Below, piece after piece: positions 24,171 through 33,789 of a DNA stretch of 64,000 nucleotides (position 1 is the first letter of the stretch; every line of letters starts with the position of its first letter). The DNA lies in the NCBI GenBank assembly GCA_966211955.1, contig CBIHOF010000028.1, forward strand, positions 3,931-67,930, given 5' to 3'. The position numbers and the translations under genes are program-made. The notes below the pieces were generated by a model. That model saw nothing but the letters and a program-made list of their open reading frames with translations. It did no database searches and was not told the DNA's origin. The stretch comes from Albitalea sp966211955. GTDB lineage: Bacteria; Pseudomonadota; Gammaproteobacteria; Burkholderiales; Burkholderiaceae_C.

Positions 24171-25529
24171 ATGCAGCAACAGGAACTTGATCTCTTCGTG
24201 ATTGGTGCCGGCAGCGGCGGCGTGCGGGCCGCCCGCCTGGCCGCGCAGCGCGGCGCCAAGGTGGCGGTGGCCGAGATGGGCGCCCTCGGCGGAACCTGCG
24301 TGAACGTCGGTTGCATCCCCAAGAAGCTGTACAGCTATGCCGCGCACTACGCCGAGGCCTTCGAGGAGGCCCACGGCTACGGCTGGCCGGTGCAGGCGCC
24401 GGCTTTCGACTGGGGCACGCTCAAGACGAACCGCGCGGCGGAGATCGGGCGGCTGAACACGGTGTACGGCGCCGTGCTGGAAGGCGCGGGCGTGACCCTG
24501 CTGCAGGGCCGCGCGCGCATCGTGTCGGCGCACGAGGTGGAGGTGAATGGCGAGCGGTACCGCGCCGGACACATCCTCGTGGCCACGGGCGGGCACCCGC
24601 TCATTCCCGAGGTGCCGGGCGGCGAGCATGCGGTCAGCTCCAACGAGATGTTCGACCTGCCGCGCTTTCCTCGCCGGCTGGTGGTGGTGGGGGCGGGCTA
24701 CATCGCCTGCGAGATGGCGTCGATTTTCCGCGGGCTCGGTGCGCAGGTGACGCAGCTCGTGCGCGGCTCGCGGCTCTTGCGCGGATTCGACGACGACATT
24801 GCGGCCTTCCTCGCAGGGGAGATGGCCAAGAAGGGTGTCGACATCCGGCTGGCGACACATCTGCAGCACATCGAGCGTCATTCGGACGGCGTGCTGGTGG
24901 CCGCCACCCACGACGGCCAGGTGATCCAGGCCGACACCGTGCTCTACGCCACCGGCCGCGGGCCGAACACACGCGGGCTGGGGTTGGAGGAGGCAGGCGT
25001 GACGCTGGGCTCGCGCGGTGAGGTGGTGGTCGATGCGCAGTACCGCTCCAGCGTGCCATCCATCCTCGCGGTGGGCGACGTGACCGATCGCGTGCAGCTC
25101 ACCCCAGTGGCGCTGGCCGAGGCGATGGTCGTGGTGGACCAGCTCTTCGGCAGCGGCCAGCGAACCATGAGCTACGACTTCATACCGACTGCGGTATTCA
25201 CGCACCCGAGCATCGCAACGGTGGGCTTGACGGAGTCGCAGGCGCGCGAACGTCACCCGAAGATCCGCACCTACCAGAGCGAGTTCAAGTCGCTCAAGCA
25301 CACGCTGTCGGGCAGCGCCGAGCGCACGCTGATGAAGCTGGTCGTCGACGACGCGAACGACAGGGTCATCGGCTTGCACATGGTCGGTGCCGAGGCGGGC
25401 GAGATCGTGCAGGGCTTCGCGGTGGCGATGAAGGCAGGCGCCACCAAGGCGCACTTCGACGCGACCATCGGGATTCACCCCAGTGCGGCGGAGGAATTCG
25501 TCACCATGCGCGAGCCCGTGGGCCGCTGA
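24171..25529 (+). CDS. gor: Glutathione-disulfide reductase
   Basis: Flavoenzyme of 452 residues that reduces GSSG with NADPH. The FAD motif is VIGAGSGGVRAARLAAQRGA; the redox disulfide is GGTCVNVGCIPKKLY; the NADPH domain has VVGAGYIACEMASIFRGLG followed by VRGSRLLRGFDDD, whose arginines fit NADPH specificity. The interface His-Glu pair lies in GIHPSAAEEFVTM near the C-terminus. Length agrees with bacterial Gor. ATG at 24171 gives the canonical N-terminus. It is a single gene, divergent from the Gfo/Idh/MocA gene. Confidence 0.95.
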   Translation: MQQQELDLFVIGAGSGGVRAARLAAQRGAKVAVAEMGALGGTCVNVGCIPKKLYSYAAHYAEAFEEAHGYGWPVQAPAFDWGTLKTNRAAEIGRLNTVYGAVLEGAGVTLLQGRARIVSAHEVEVNGERYRAGHILVATGGHPLIPEVPGGEHAVSSNEMFDLPRFPRRLVVVGAGYIACEMASIFRGLGAQVTQLVRGSRLLRGFDDDIAAFLAGEMAKKGVDIRLATHLQHIERHSDGVLVAATHDGQVIQADTVLYATGRGPNTRGLGLEEAGVTLGSRGEVVVDAQYRSSVPSILAVGDVTDRVQLTPVALAEAMVVVDQLFGSGQRTMSYDFIPTAVFTHPSIATVGLTESQARERHPKIRTYQSEFKSLKHTLSGSAERTLMKLVVDDANDRVIGLHMVGAEAGEIVQGFAVAMKAGATKAHFDATIGIHPSAAEEFVTMREPVGR

Positions 25530-25574
25530 GCGGTCGATAATCGCGGGTTTTGTGTCACCCGCCAGGAAGTCCCG

Positions 25575-26051
25575 ATGTTGACTGTCGTTTCCTACCGCTT
25601 GAGTGGCCTCGTCCACGCCGCCCTGATCGCCGCTTGCGCGATGTCCTTCGCATCTGCTTCGCTCGCTGCCTCCGCGGGCAAGAAGACCCCGCTGCTGACT
25701 CGCGAGGAACTGCGTGCCTGCATGGCGCGCCAGGCCAAGCTCCACCAGGACCGCGATGGCCTGGTGCAGGTGAAGTCGTCGCTCGATTCAGAGAAGGAAT
25801 CCATCGTGCAGACCGGCGCCACCTTGAAGGACCAGCTCGCCGCTCTCGATCGCACCAACGAAGAGCAGGTCACGAAATACGTGGATACCAACAATGCGCG
25901 AGAAAAGCGCATCGACGCGTTCGAGCAGACCAGCAAGGACTACAACACCAAGCTCGAATCCCTCGAGGCCGCCAACGCCGCCTACAAGAAGGATTGCGAG
26001 GATCGCCGGTACGACGAAAAGGACGAAATCGCGATCAAGAAGGGCAAGTAG
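25575..26051 (+). CDS. Secreted coiled-coil protein of unknown function
   Basis: Protein of 158 residues. A signal peptide (LVHAALIAACAMSFASASLA) is followed by a charged region with heptad-like spacing from about residue 50 to 140 (LKDQLAALDRTNEEQVTKYV, KRIDAFEQTSKDYNTKLESL). Two cysteines (C49 in LRACMARQ, C141 in KKDCEDRR) could form a disulfide at the ends of a helical hairpin. No family was recognised. It lies 45 nt after gor and 43 nt before dcp on the same strand. Confidence 0.75.
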   Translation: MLTVVSYRLSGLVHAALIAACAMSFASASLAASAGKKTPLLTREELRACMARQAKLHQDRDGLVQVKSSLDSEKESIVQTGATLKDQLAALDRTNEEQVTKYVDTNNAREKRIDAFEQTSKDYNTKLESLEAANAAYKKDCEDRRYDEKDEIAIKKGK

Positions 26052-26094
26052 GTCGTGTCCATAGAATGACGGCTCTCCCACCCCGAGAGCCGTC

Positions 26095-28161
26095 ATGACC
26101 CTTGCCACGAGCAACCCCCTGCTGACGAACTGGGACACGCCTCACGGCCTGCCGCCGTTCGATGCCATCCGGGCCGAGCACTTCAAGCCGGCCTTCGACG
26201 CCGCCTTCGCCGAGCACCGCGCCGAGCTCGATGCGATCGCCGCCAACCCAGCGCCTGCCGACTTCGACAACACGCTCGCCGCCTTCGATCGTGCGGGCCG
26301 TTTGCTGGCTCGCCTGGACGGCCTGTTCTACAACCTCACCGCGAGCGAAACCTCGCCCGCCCTGCAGGCGGTCGAGCGCGAACTCGCCGGCCCCGTGGCC
26401 GCGCACAGCAACGCCATCTACATGCATGCGGGGCTGTTCAAGCGCATCGACAGCCTCTACGAGCATCGGCAGGGCCTGGGCTTGAACGCCGAGCAGTTGC
26501 GCCTGCTGGAGCGTGCCCATCTGGACTTTGTCCGCGCCGGCGCGAAGCTCGATGCGAAGTCCCAGGCTCGCTATGCGCAAGTGATGGAACGCCTGGCCGA
26601 ACTCTCGACCACCTTCGCGCAGAACGTGCTGGCCGATGAATCCAGCTACCGGCTCGTCTTGCGCACTGAAGAAGACCTCGCCGGGCTGCCTGACTTCGTG
26701 CGGGCGGCCGCACGGCAGGCGGCTGCCGACCGCGGCATCCGCGATGCGTACGTCATCACGCTCTCGCGTTCGCACATCGTGCCCTTCCTCACCTTCTCGT
26801 CGCGCCGCGACCTGCGCGAGCAGGCGTACAAGGCGTGGACGACGCGCGGCGAGCATGAAGGCGCGCACGACAACCGGCCGATCGCCCGCGAGATCCTGAC
26901 CCTGCGCCGGGAACAGGCCCGCCTGCATGGCTACGCGAACTACGCCGACTATGGTCTGGCCGACACGATGGCCGGAAAGGCGTCCGCCGTGAGCGACCTG
27001 CTGATGAAGGTGTGGGTGCCGGCGAAGAAGGCGCTGGAGGAAGAACGCGCTGCGCTCAAGGCCATGCAGCTCTCGCGTGGCGAGAACCACGAGATCGAAG
27101 CCTGGGACTGGCGCTACATCGCGGAGAAGGTGCGACAGGCTCGCTACGACCTCGACGAAGCGGCCATCAAGCCCTATTTCCCGCTCAACCGCATGGTCGA
27201 GGCGGTGTTCGATTGCGCGCAGCGTCTCTTCGGCATCCGCTTCGTCGAGCAACCGCAGCTGCGCGCCTACCACCCCGACGTGAAGGTCTACGAGGTGCGC
27301 GCCGCCGACGATTCGCTGGTGGGCGTGTTCCTGCACGACAACTTCGCGCGGCCGAGCAAGCGCAGCGGCGCGTGGATGAGCTCCTACCGGCAGCAGTCGC
27401 GCCATGGCGGTACCGGCGTGCTGCCCATCGTCGTCAACAACAACAACTTCGCCAAGGGTGCACCCGGTGAGCCGACGCTGTTGAGCTTCGACGACGCGCG
27501 CACGCTGTTCCACGAATTCGGCCACGGCCTGCACGGGCTCTTGTCGAACGTCAGCTTCGAGCGCTTGTCGGGCACCAACGTGATGCGGGATTTCGTCGAA
27601 CTGCCGTCGCAGATCTTCGAGAACTGGCTGCTCGAGCCCGAGGTGCTGAAGAAGCACGCCCGCCACTACCAGAGCGGCGAGGCGATTCCCGACGAGCTGG
27701 TCAAGCGCCTGGAAGCGGCGCGCAACTTCAACCAGGGCTACGAGACCATCCGCTACACCGCATCGGCGCTGGTGGACATGGCCATCCATTCGCAGGAAGG
27801 CACCGAGGCGCCGGACATCGTGGCCTTCGAGGCCGCCGAGCTGCAGCGCATCGGCATGCCGCCGGGCGTGGGCATGAACCACCGGTTGCCGCACTTCCAG
27901 CACCTGTTTTCCGGGTCCAGCTACGCGGCAGGCTACTACGTGTACCTGTGGGCCGAGGTGCTGGATGCGGACGGCTACGACGCCTTCACGGAAGCAGGCA
28001 ACCCGTTCGATGCGGACACGGCGGCCAAGCTGCGCCAGTTCATCTACTCGTCGGGCAACTCACTCGAACCCGGGAAGGCCTTCGAGGCCTTCCGCGGGCG
28101 AGGGCCGACGGTCGAGCCGATGCTGCGCAAGCGCGGCCTGCTGGAGACCGCGCCGGCCTGA
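26095..28161 (+). CDS. dcp: M3 family metallopeptidase, dipeptidyl carboxypeptidase Dcp-like
   Basis: Zinc peptidase of 688 residues. The catalytic motif is LFHEFGHGLHGLLS (HExxH). The N-terminus NPLLTNWDTPHGLPPFDAIR and the segments VYHPDV-like AYHPDVKVYEV and RHYQSGEAIPDELV resemble E. coli Dcp (681 residues) more than oligopeptidase A. It is expected to remove dipeptides from C-termini of peptides in the cytosol (no signal peptide). The ATG at 26095 begins MTLATSNPL. Oligopeptidase A (PrlC) is the alternative name. Confidence 0.92.
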   Translation: MTLATSNPLLTNWDTPHGLPPFDAIRAEHFKPAFDAAFAEHRAELDAIAANPAPADFDNTLAAFDRAGRLLARLDGLFYNLTASETSPALQAVERELAGPVAAHSNAIYMHAGLFKRIDSLYEHRQGLGLNAEQLRLLERAHLDFVRAGAKLDAKSQARYAQVMERLAELSTTFAQNVLADESSYRLVLRTEEDLAGLPDFVRAAARQAAADRGIRDAYVITLSRSHIVPFLTFSSRRDLREQAYKAWTTRGEHEGAHDNRPIAREILTLRREQARLHGYANYADYGLADTMAGKASAVSDLLMKVWVPAKKALEEERAALKAMQLSRGENHEIEAWDWRYIAEKVRQARYDLDEAAIKPYFPLNRMVEAVFDCAQRLFGIRFVEQPQLRAYHPDVKVYEVRAADDSLVGVFLHDNFARPSKRSGAWMSSYRQQSRHGGTGVLPIVVNNNNFAKGAPGEPTLLSFDDARTLFHEFGHGLHGLLSNVSFERLSGTNVMRDFVELPSQIFENWLLEPEVLKKHARHYQSGEAIPDELVKRLEAARNFNQGYETIRYTASALVDMAIHSQEGTEAPDIVAFEAAELQRIGMPPGVGMNHRLPHFQHLFSGSSYAAGYYVYLWAEVLDADGYDAFTEAGNPFDADTAAKLRQFIYSSGNSLEPGKAFEAFRGRGPTVEPMLRKRGLLETAPA

Positions 28162-28191
28162 CGCGGCTCAGGGTTTCAGGCGAGCAGCATT

Positions 28192-28602
28192 TCAGCGGCG
28201 ACCGTTGTAACGGTTGTCGTACCGGTCATAGCGGTTCGGGATGCCGTCATGGTCGCGATCGCCGAACCGGTTGTCGTAGCGGTCATAGCGGTTGGGAATA
28301 CCGTCATGGTCGCGGTCACCCCAGCGGCGGTTGTCGACGCGGTCATATCGATTCGGCACGCCGTCGTGGTCGCGGTCCCCCCAGCCATAGCCACGCTGCT
28401 CGTAGCCGCGGTACGCAATCACTGGTGCCGGTGCAACGTACACCGGTGCGCGGCGATACACCGGCGCGGGTTGCGCGTAGAGCGGCATGTCGTAGCCGAC
28501 GGTGACCGACCACTGGACGTCATCGCGGGCTTGGGCGAGGCCGGCGCCCGTGGCGCCGATGAGGGCCAGAGCGGCGGTGACAAGAATCTTGGTACTGCGC
28601 AT
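28192..28602 (-). CDS. Secreted protein with thrombospondin-3-like calcium repeats
   Basis: Protein of 136 residues. A signal peptide ends near LAQA (residue 25). A Pro/Tyr-rich segment follows (YAQPAPVYRRAPVYVAP), then three repeats of 18-20 residues at 75-94, 95-113 and 114-131 with the consensus GDRDHDGIPNRYDRYDNR. The DxDxDG core is a calcium-loop motif like those of thrombospondin type 3 repeats. Function unknown; probably an envelope-associated structural protein. It converges with dcp (30 nt apart). Confidence 0.8.
   Translation of the reverse strand: MRSTKILVTAALALIGATGAGLAQARDDVQWSVTVGYDMPLYAQPAPVYRRAPVYVAPAPVIAYRGYEQRGYGWGDRDHDGVPNRYDRVDNRRWGDRDHDGIPNRYDRYDNRFGDRDHDGIPNRYDRYDNRYNGRR
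28210..28380. repeat. Tandem in-frame 57-60 nt coding repeat
   Basis: Three near-identical DNA units (e.g. CGGTTGTCGTACCGGTCATA) encode the calcium repeats of the secreted protein. Units two and three are almost identical at DNA level, suggesting recent duplication and potential copy-number variation. Confidence 0.75.
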
Positions 28603-28759
28603 GGTTTTCTCCAGGTTGGCGGCGCTCGTGAAAGCGTGCGCCGTGACCATTCAACGCCTGGGCCCGGCGCGGGATCACCGATGAAGGTGAAGCCCACGTA
28701 AAGCTCGGTGAAGCGGTCGTAGCGGGATGCAACAGGGCGCGGACGCCGCCGGTGCGACA

Positions 28760-31700
28760 TCAGCCGCCGCTGAGTCGCAGGTCCAACGATCGCAGGAACG
28801 CGCCGAAGTTGATCGGCTTCGTCCAATACTCGGCAAAGCCCGCCGCCAGCGCCCGCGCGACGTCGTCGGGCATGGCGTTGGCCGACACCGCCACGCAGGC
28901 GATGCCGCTGGTGCGAGGATCGGCGCGAAGGCGGCGCAGAACTTCGAAGCCATCGAAGTCCGGCAATTGCATGTCCACGAGAATCAGGTCGGGCCGCATC
29001 TCCAGCGCGCGAGCCACGCCACGCGTGCCGTTGATTTCGCTGACCAGCGACCAGCCGACGCGGCTGGCGACAAGTTCCTCCATCAGCATCACGTTGATGG
29101 GGTTGTCCTCGATGTAGAGCAGCCGCGCGGTGGGTGCCTGCTCGGGGGTGGGGGCCGGCTCCGTCGGCGCGGTCGCGGTCGGCGGTGCGCTCTGGTCGGC
29201 ACGCTGCAGCTTCACTCGGAAGGTCGACCCCTTGCCGGCCTCGCTCACCACCTCGATGGCGCCGCCCATGCGCGCCACCAGGGTCTTCACGATCGCGAGG
29301 CCAATGCCCGTGCCTTCGATGCCTTCACGCTCGATGCCCAGCCGGTTGAAGGGCTCGAAGAGGTGCGAGCGCTGGTCAGCCGTAAGCCCGCGTCCGGTGT
29401 CGGTGACTGCGATGGAAACGTGATCCTCGTGCACCTGCGCGCTGACCCTCGCCGAGCCATCGCGCCGGTTGTACTTGATGGCGTTGGACAGCAGGTTGAT
29501 GAGCACCTGCCGCAGCCGGATGCGATCGCCCCAGGCGACGCCTGCGATTTCGCCACACGCCACCGTCACGTGGAAGCCCTGCGCCAGCGGCGTGACCAGC
29601 GGCAGCGCCTCGGTCACCAGCTCGGCGAGCGGCACCGCCTGCATGTCGAGCTTGAGCTGGCCGCTCTCGAGGCTGGACAGGTCCAGCACATCGTTGATGA
29701 GCGACAGCAGGTGTTCACCGGCGGCGAGGATGTGCTCGATGCGCGAGCGTTGCGCGTCGTTGTGGATGTCGCTGTCCAGCTGCAGCAGCTGCGCGAAGCC
29801 GAGCACCGCGTTCAGCGGCGTGCGCAACTCATGGCTCATGCGCGCGAGGAACTGCGATTTCGCCTCGCTCTCACGCTGCGCGATGAACTTCTCGCGGCGC
29901 GCAGTCTCGGCGTTCACGCCGTCGGTGATGTCCCAGTTCACGCCGATGTACTGCGTGGCGCGGCCGTCGGGCCCGGGAATTGGCGTGGAGCGCGAGGCGA
30001 GCCAATGCACCGAGCCGTCAGGCCACACCACGCGGAACTCGTAGGCCGCCGGCCGCAGGGCGGCCACGGCCGCGTTGAGCAGGCCATCGACACGGTCGCG
30101 GTCGTCCGGGTGCACCATCTCGCGCCGGCGCGGTGCGTTCGGTGGCGCGGCGGCCGGCTCGATGCCGCGCAGCCGGTACATCTGGTCATCCCACGAGGAG
30201 GTGTCGGTGGCCGGGTCCCATTCCCAGGTGCCCAGGCCCACGCTCGCGGCCGTGAGGGCAACGCGTTCGTTGGCGCTTCGCAGGGCCGCCTCGGTGCGCA
30301 CGCGGTCGGTCACGTCCAGCGTGACGCCGAAGATCATCGTGCGGTTGTTGCGCTGCACGCGCCGAGCGCGGTTCACCAGCCAACGCACCTCGCCGCTTGG
30401 CCACACCACGCGGTACCGCTGCTCATGCTGGTCGTGCGGCGATGCCAGCAGCGACTCGCGCACCTGGCTCATCATGGACCGGTCGTCAGGGTGGATGATC
30501 GTGTTGACCCACTCGTCCCGCGTGGGCACGCCAAGCTCAGGCGCGCGGCCATTGAGGCGGAACATCTCGCTGTTCCATTCGCCTTCCTCGGTCTGCGGAT
30601 CGCGGCTGAACACGCCGACGCCCGCGGAGCGCGTGGCGATCTCCAGCCGTTGCGCGAGCTCGTTGGCGCGGCGCGATTTCTCGACCTGCTCGGTCACGTC
30701 CAGTGCCACGCCGACGAACTCGAGCGGCTCGCCGGCCGCGTCGCGCCGCAGCACCCGGCGCGTGAGCACGTAGCGCCACGAGCCATCGCGGCGCCGATAG
30801 CGAGCTTCCATGTCCACCGGCCGGTCGGCGGTCAACGCGGCGCTTGCGGCGGCCACCACCCGCGGCATATCGTCCGGGTGGATCAGGGCGCGCACCTCCT
30901 CGAGCGAGAAGCCTTCCGGGCGCGGCGTGAGGTCCAGCACCTGGTAGGCGCGGTAGTTGTAGTGGAAGCGATTGGTGCGCAGGTCCTGGCGCCAGATGGC
31001 GATGTTGCCCAGGTCCACGGCCAGGCGCAGTTGTTCGCTGGTGTCGTTGAAGGCTTGCGCGAGTTCGTAGGTTTCGGTGTCGTCCACCATGATGCCCACC
31101 GTGCGCTCCGGCAGGCCCTCGGGCGAGTTCTTCACCTCCCACTGCGAGTGCAGGCGTTGCACGCTGCCATCGGGCAGCAGCACGCGATAACGGGCCTCGT
31201 AGCGGCCGGCGCGGTGTGTGGACTCGGGGTACTTGACGCGGGCGAGGTCGTCCGGGTGGATGCGCTTGGCCGCGGTCTCGAAGCTTGGCGAACCGGCGGT
31301 CGGGTCCATGCCGAAGAAGCGGTAGACGTGCCGGTCCCAGCGGCCTTCGCCCGAGGGAATCTTGCGTTCCCACACTCCCAGTCGGCCGAACTCCTGCGCG
31401 GTGTCCAGCAGCTCCGCCAGGCGATGCTGCTCGCTGATGTCCTGCAGTGACACCGCCATGTGGCCGTCCGGATCATCGGATGTTCGCAGCGGCCGTGCGG
31501 TGAGCCGGCCGGTGCGGGTTCCTCCATCGCGATGGCGCCACGGCAGCTCGACGGTATCTACCGCGCGCCCGGCCTGCAGCGCAGCCGCCACCTCGTCCCA
31601 GGCGCCGGGCCCGCCAATGAAGCCCATGAGCGCCGCGAGCGATTCGCCGGCCGGGTCGGCAAAACCGCTCAGGCGGACGAACGCCGGGTTGACCCAGACG

Positions 31701-31825
31701 ATGTTTCCCTGCTCATCGAGCAGGGCCAGCATGTCCGAGCTGACCTCGGCCAATGCCAGCCATGCGGCAGCCTCCGCGAGCACTGGGGCGGACACGGGGC
31801 GGGTGGCGCGTTGCGAGAACGTCAT
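28760..31825 (-). CDS. Multi-PAS hybrid histidine kinase with receiver domain
   Basis: Sensor kinase of 1021 residues without membrane helices. Five PAS domains occupy about residues 25-640 (e.g. DMLALLDEQGNIVWVNPAF, GLGTWEWDPATDTSSWDDQM), each with a PAC-like tail. HisKA (about 655-720) has FLARMSHELRTPLNAVLGFA with the phospho-acceptor His; the ATPase domain (about 765-880) has NLLSNAIKYN and GTGIGLAIVKTLV; a C-terminal REC domain (about 900-1015) has LLYIEDNPINVML, the phospho-Asp in LILVDMQLPDFDGF and TKPI. A cytosolic orphan hybrid kinase; the output partner (Hpt or response regulator) is not in the window. Confidence 0.93.
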   Translation of the reverse strand: MTFSQRATRPVSAPVLAEAAAWLALAEVSSDMLALLDEQGNIVWVNPAFVRLSGFADPAGESLAALMGFIGGPGAWDEVAAALQAGRAVDTVELPWRHRDGGTRTGRLTARPLRTSDDPDGHMAVSLQDISEQHRLAELLDTAQEFGRLGVWERKIPSGEGRWDRHVYRFFGMDPTAGSPSFETAAKRIHPDDLARVKYPESTHRAGRYEARYRVLLPDGSVQRLHSQWEVKNSPEGLPERTVGIMVDDTETYELAQAFNDTSEQLRLAVDLGNIAIWRQDLRTNRFHYNYRAYQVLDLTPRPEGFSLEEVRALIHPDDMPRVVAAASAALTADRPVDMEARYRRRDGSWRYVLTRRVLRRDAAGEPLEFVGVALDVTEQVEKSRRANELAQRLEIATRSAGVGVFSRDPQTEEGEWNSEMFRLNGRAPELGVPTRDEWVNTIIHPDDRSMMSQVRESLLASPHDQHEQRYRVVWPSGEVRWLVNRARRVQRNNRTMIFGVTLDVTDRVRTEAALRSANERVALTAASVGLGTWEWDPATDTSSWDDQMYRLRGIEPAAAPPNAPRRREMVHPDDRDRVDGLLNAAVAALRPAAYEFRVVWPDGSVHWLASRSTPIPGPDGRATQYIGVNWDITDGVNAETARREKFIAQRESEAKSQFLARMSHELRTPLNAVLGFAQLLQLDSDIHNDAQRSRIEHILAAGEHLLSLINDVLDLSSLESGQLKLDMQAVPLAELVTEALPLVTPLAQGFHVTVACGEIAGVAWGDRIRLRQVLINLLSNAIKYNRRDGSARVSAQVHEDHVSIAVTDTGRGLTADQRSHLFEPFNRLGIEREGIEGTGIGLAIVKTLVARMGGAIEVVSEAGKGSTFRVKLQRADQSAPPTATAPTEPAPTPEQAPTARLLYIEDNPINVMLMEELVASRVGWSLVSEINGTRGVARALEMRPDLILVDMQLPDFDGFEVLRRLRADPRTSGIACVAVSANAMPDDVARALAAGFAEYWTKPINFGAFLRSLDLRLSGG

Positions 31826-31898
31826 CGCGGCCCTAGTGTCGGCCTCGACGGGCGTTCGCGCCAGACAAAACCACCTCCAGGCCGCGCCCCGAAACGGG

Positions 31899-32933
31899 TC
31901 ACTCCGCGACTTGCAGCACGAGCTTCCCGAAGTTTTCGCCCCGGAACAGCTTCATCAGCGTTTCCGGGAAGGTGTCCAGGCCCTGGACCACGTCTTCCTT
32001 CGACTTCATGCGGCCTTCCTTCAGGTAGCCCGCCATCTCGGCCACCGCGAGGTGGTAGCGGTCGGCGTAGTCGAACACCACGATGCCTTCCATGCGCGCG
32101 CGGTTCACGAGCAGCGAGAGATAGTTCTTCGGGCCTTGCACCGCGGTGGTGTTGTTGTACTGGCTGATCGCGCCGCAGATGATGATGCGGGCACGGCGGT
32201 TGATCTTCGCGAGCACGTGGTCGAGGATCTCGCCGCCCACGTTGTCGAAGTAGACGTCGATGCCTTCGGGGCAATGCTGCTTGAGACCGTCGCGCACGCT
32301 GCCGGCCTTGTAGTCGATGCAGGCGTCGAAGCCGAGTTCGTTGACGACCCAGTCGCACTTGGCCTTGCCGCCGGCGATTCCCACCGCGCGTGCGCCCTTG
32401 ATCTTGGCCATCTGGCCCACCGTCTGGCCGACGGCGCCGGCCGCGCCGGACACGACCACCGTCTCGCCCGGCTTGGGCTGGCCCACGTCCATCAGTCCGA
32501 AGTAGCCCGTCATGCCCGGCATGCCCAGCACGTTGAGCCATTGCGTGGGCGAGCCCATGCGCGTGTCGATCTTGAAGATGCCGCTGCGCTTGATCTGGTC
32601 GCCCGGGATGAGGCAGTACTCCTGCACGCCGAGGCCCGCATTGACCAGGTCGCCAACCGCGAAGTTCGGGTTCTTGCTCGCGACGATCTCGCCGATGCCG
32701 CCTGCGCGCATCACCTCATTGATGCCCACCGGCGGGATGTAGCTCTTCGCGTCGTTCATCCAGCCGCGCATCGCGGGGTCGAGCGAGAGGTACAGCGTCT
32801 TGATGAGCACGCCGCCATCGCCGGGTTCGGCCACGGGTTCGGTGGTGAAGCTCCAGTTGTCGCGCGTGGGCTCGCCGATGGGGCGAGAAGCCAGGCGGAC
32901 CTGGTGGTTCTGAAGAGCGGAAAGGTTGGGCAT
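31899..32933 (-). CDS. curA: NADP-dependent oxidoreductase, CurA/PTGR-like (zinc-free MDR)
   Basis: Medium-chain reductase of 344 residues, the same length as E. coli CurA (YncB). It shows SLDPAMRGWMNDAKSYIPPV at the N-terminus, the nucleotide motif VVSGAAGAVGQTVGQMAKIK, and NVGGEILDHVLAKINRRARI. Zinc ligands are absent, as in leukotriene B4 dehydrogenase-like enzymes. It reduces alpha,beta-unsaturated carbonyls such as curcumin or alkenals with NADPH. ATG at 32933 (MPNLSALQNHQVRL) gives the family-standard N-terminus. It lies upstream of and on the same strand as the kinase gene, 73 nt away. Confidence 0.9.
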   Translation of the reverse strand: MPNLSALQNHQVRLASRPIGEPTRDNWSFTTEPVAEPGDGGVLIKTLYLSLDPAMRGWMNDAKSYIPPVGINEVMRAGGIGEIVASKNPNFAVGDLVNAGLGVQEYCLIPGDQIKRSGIFKIDTRMGSPTQWLNVLGMPGMTGYFGLMDVGQPKPGETVVVSGAAGAVGQTVGQMAKIKGARAVGIAGGKAKCDWVVNELGFDACIDYKAGSVRDGLKQHCPEGIDVYFDNVGGEILDHVLAKINRRARIIICGAISQYNNTTAVQGPKNYLSLLVNRARMEGIVVFDYADRYHLAVAEMAGYLKEGRMKSKEDVVQGLDTFPETLMKLFRGENFGKLVLQVAE

Positions 32934-33138
32934 CGAGGTGTCTCCTAGGTGACTGGCGCACGGTGCTGTGCGATCGATGTTACCTGCGTTGCCTGGCGCC
33001 CACGCGGCGTCGGATTCGTCCGACGCCACCAACCGTCGCTCGCCGATGGCCGTAGCCCGTCAGCCTGGTTAAGGTCTTCGCATGCACGGGTGTCGGCCAG
33101 TCATGGCCAGCCAACCGCTCGACAGAGGAGGACACGAC

Positions 33139-33765
33139 ATGCCCACCGGCCCGCTCGCCACCGCCGGTCTTTCTGGCGCCACGGCCAAGCTCGCCGGCGT
33201 GGTCGCTGCCACCGCCGCGCTTGCCGTCAGCATCGCCACCGCCACGCCGCCGGTGCATGGGGTCGACAAGCTGGACATGTCGCGCTATTCCGGCACCTGG
33301 TTCGAGGTTGCACGCCTGCCCAACAAGCTGCAGGCGCGCTGCCGCTACGACGTGACCGCAACCTATCGGCTCAAGGCCGACGGCACGGTCACCGTGCTCA
33401 ACCGCTGCGTCGACGCCAACGAACACGTCAAGGTGGCCGTGGGGCGCGCGACGCCGCTCGCCGGCGACCCCGCACGGCTGCGGCTGAGCTACGTGCCCGA
33501 CTGGTTGAGCTGGTGGCCGGGCACGCGTTCCGACCACTGGGTGGTCATGCTCGATGAGGACTACCGATTTGCGGTGGTCAGCGATTCGACGCGCACCTCG
33601 CTGTGGATCCTGTCGCGCGCGCCGTCGCTGGATGCGGCCATCTATGGCGACATCGTCTCGCGCCTGCGCGCACAACGCTACCCGGTGGACCAGCTCGTGG
33701 TCACGCCGCAGCGCGTGCTTGAAGAGCCGCAGCCCGGCGCGGCGCGGCCGCCACCGATCGTCTGA
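33139..33765 (+). CDS. Blc-like lipocalin family protein
   Basis: Protein of 208 residues. A hydrophobic N-terminal segment (KLAGVVAATAALAVSIATA) acts as signal or anchor. The lipocalin GxW motif is RYSGTWFEVARLPNKLQ, followed by CRYDVTATYRL and LNRC, then DHWVVMLDEDYRFAVVS and LWILSRAP, the standard Blc strand order. Bacterial lipocalins bind lysophospholipids or fatty acids in the envelope. A lipobox is not obvious, so it may be periplasmic. The ribosome-binding site AGAGGAGG precedes ATG 33139. Followed 24 nt later by the BON lipoprotein gene, so likely one transcript. Confidence 0.88.
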   Translation: MPTGPLATAGLSGATAKLAGVVAATAALAVSIATATPPVHGVDKLDMSRYSGTWFEVARLPNKLQARCRYDVTATYRLKADGTVTVLNRCVDANEHVKVAVGRATPLAGDPARLRLSYVPDWLSWWPGTRSDHWVVMLDEDYRFAVVSDSTRTSLWILSRAPSLDAAIYGDIVSRLRAQRYPVDQLVVTPQRVLEEPQPGAARPPPIV

Positions 33766-33789
33766 GGATCGTTCGAGAAAGGACACACC

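Noticed and set aside
28210..28380. CRISPR-like regular repeat
   Set aside because: Repeats are contiguous coding units of an exported protein, without unique spacers.
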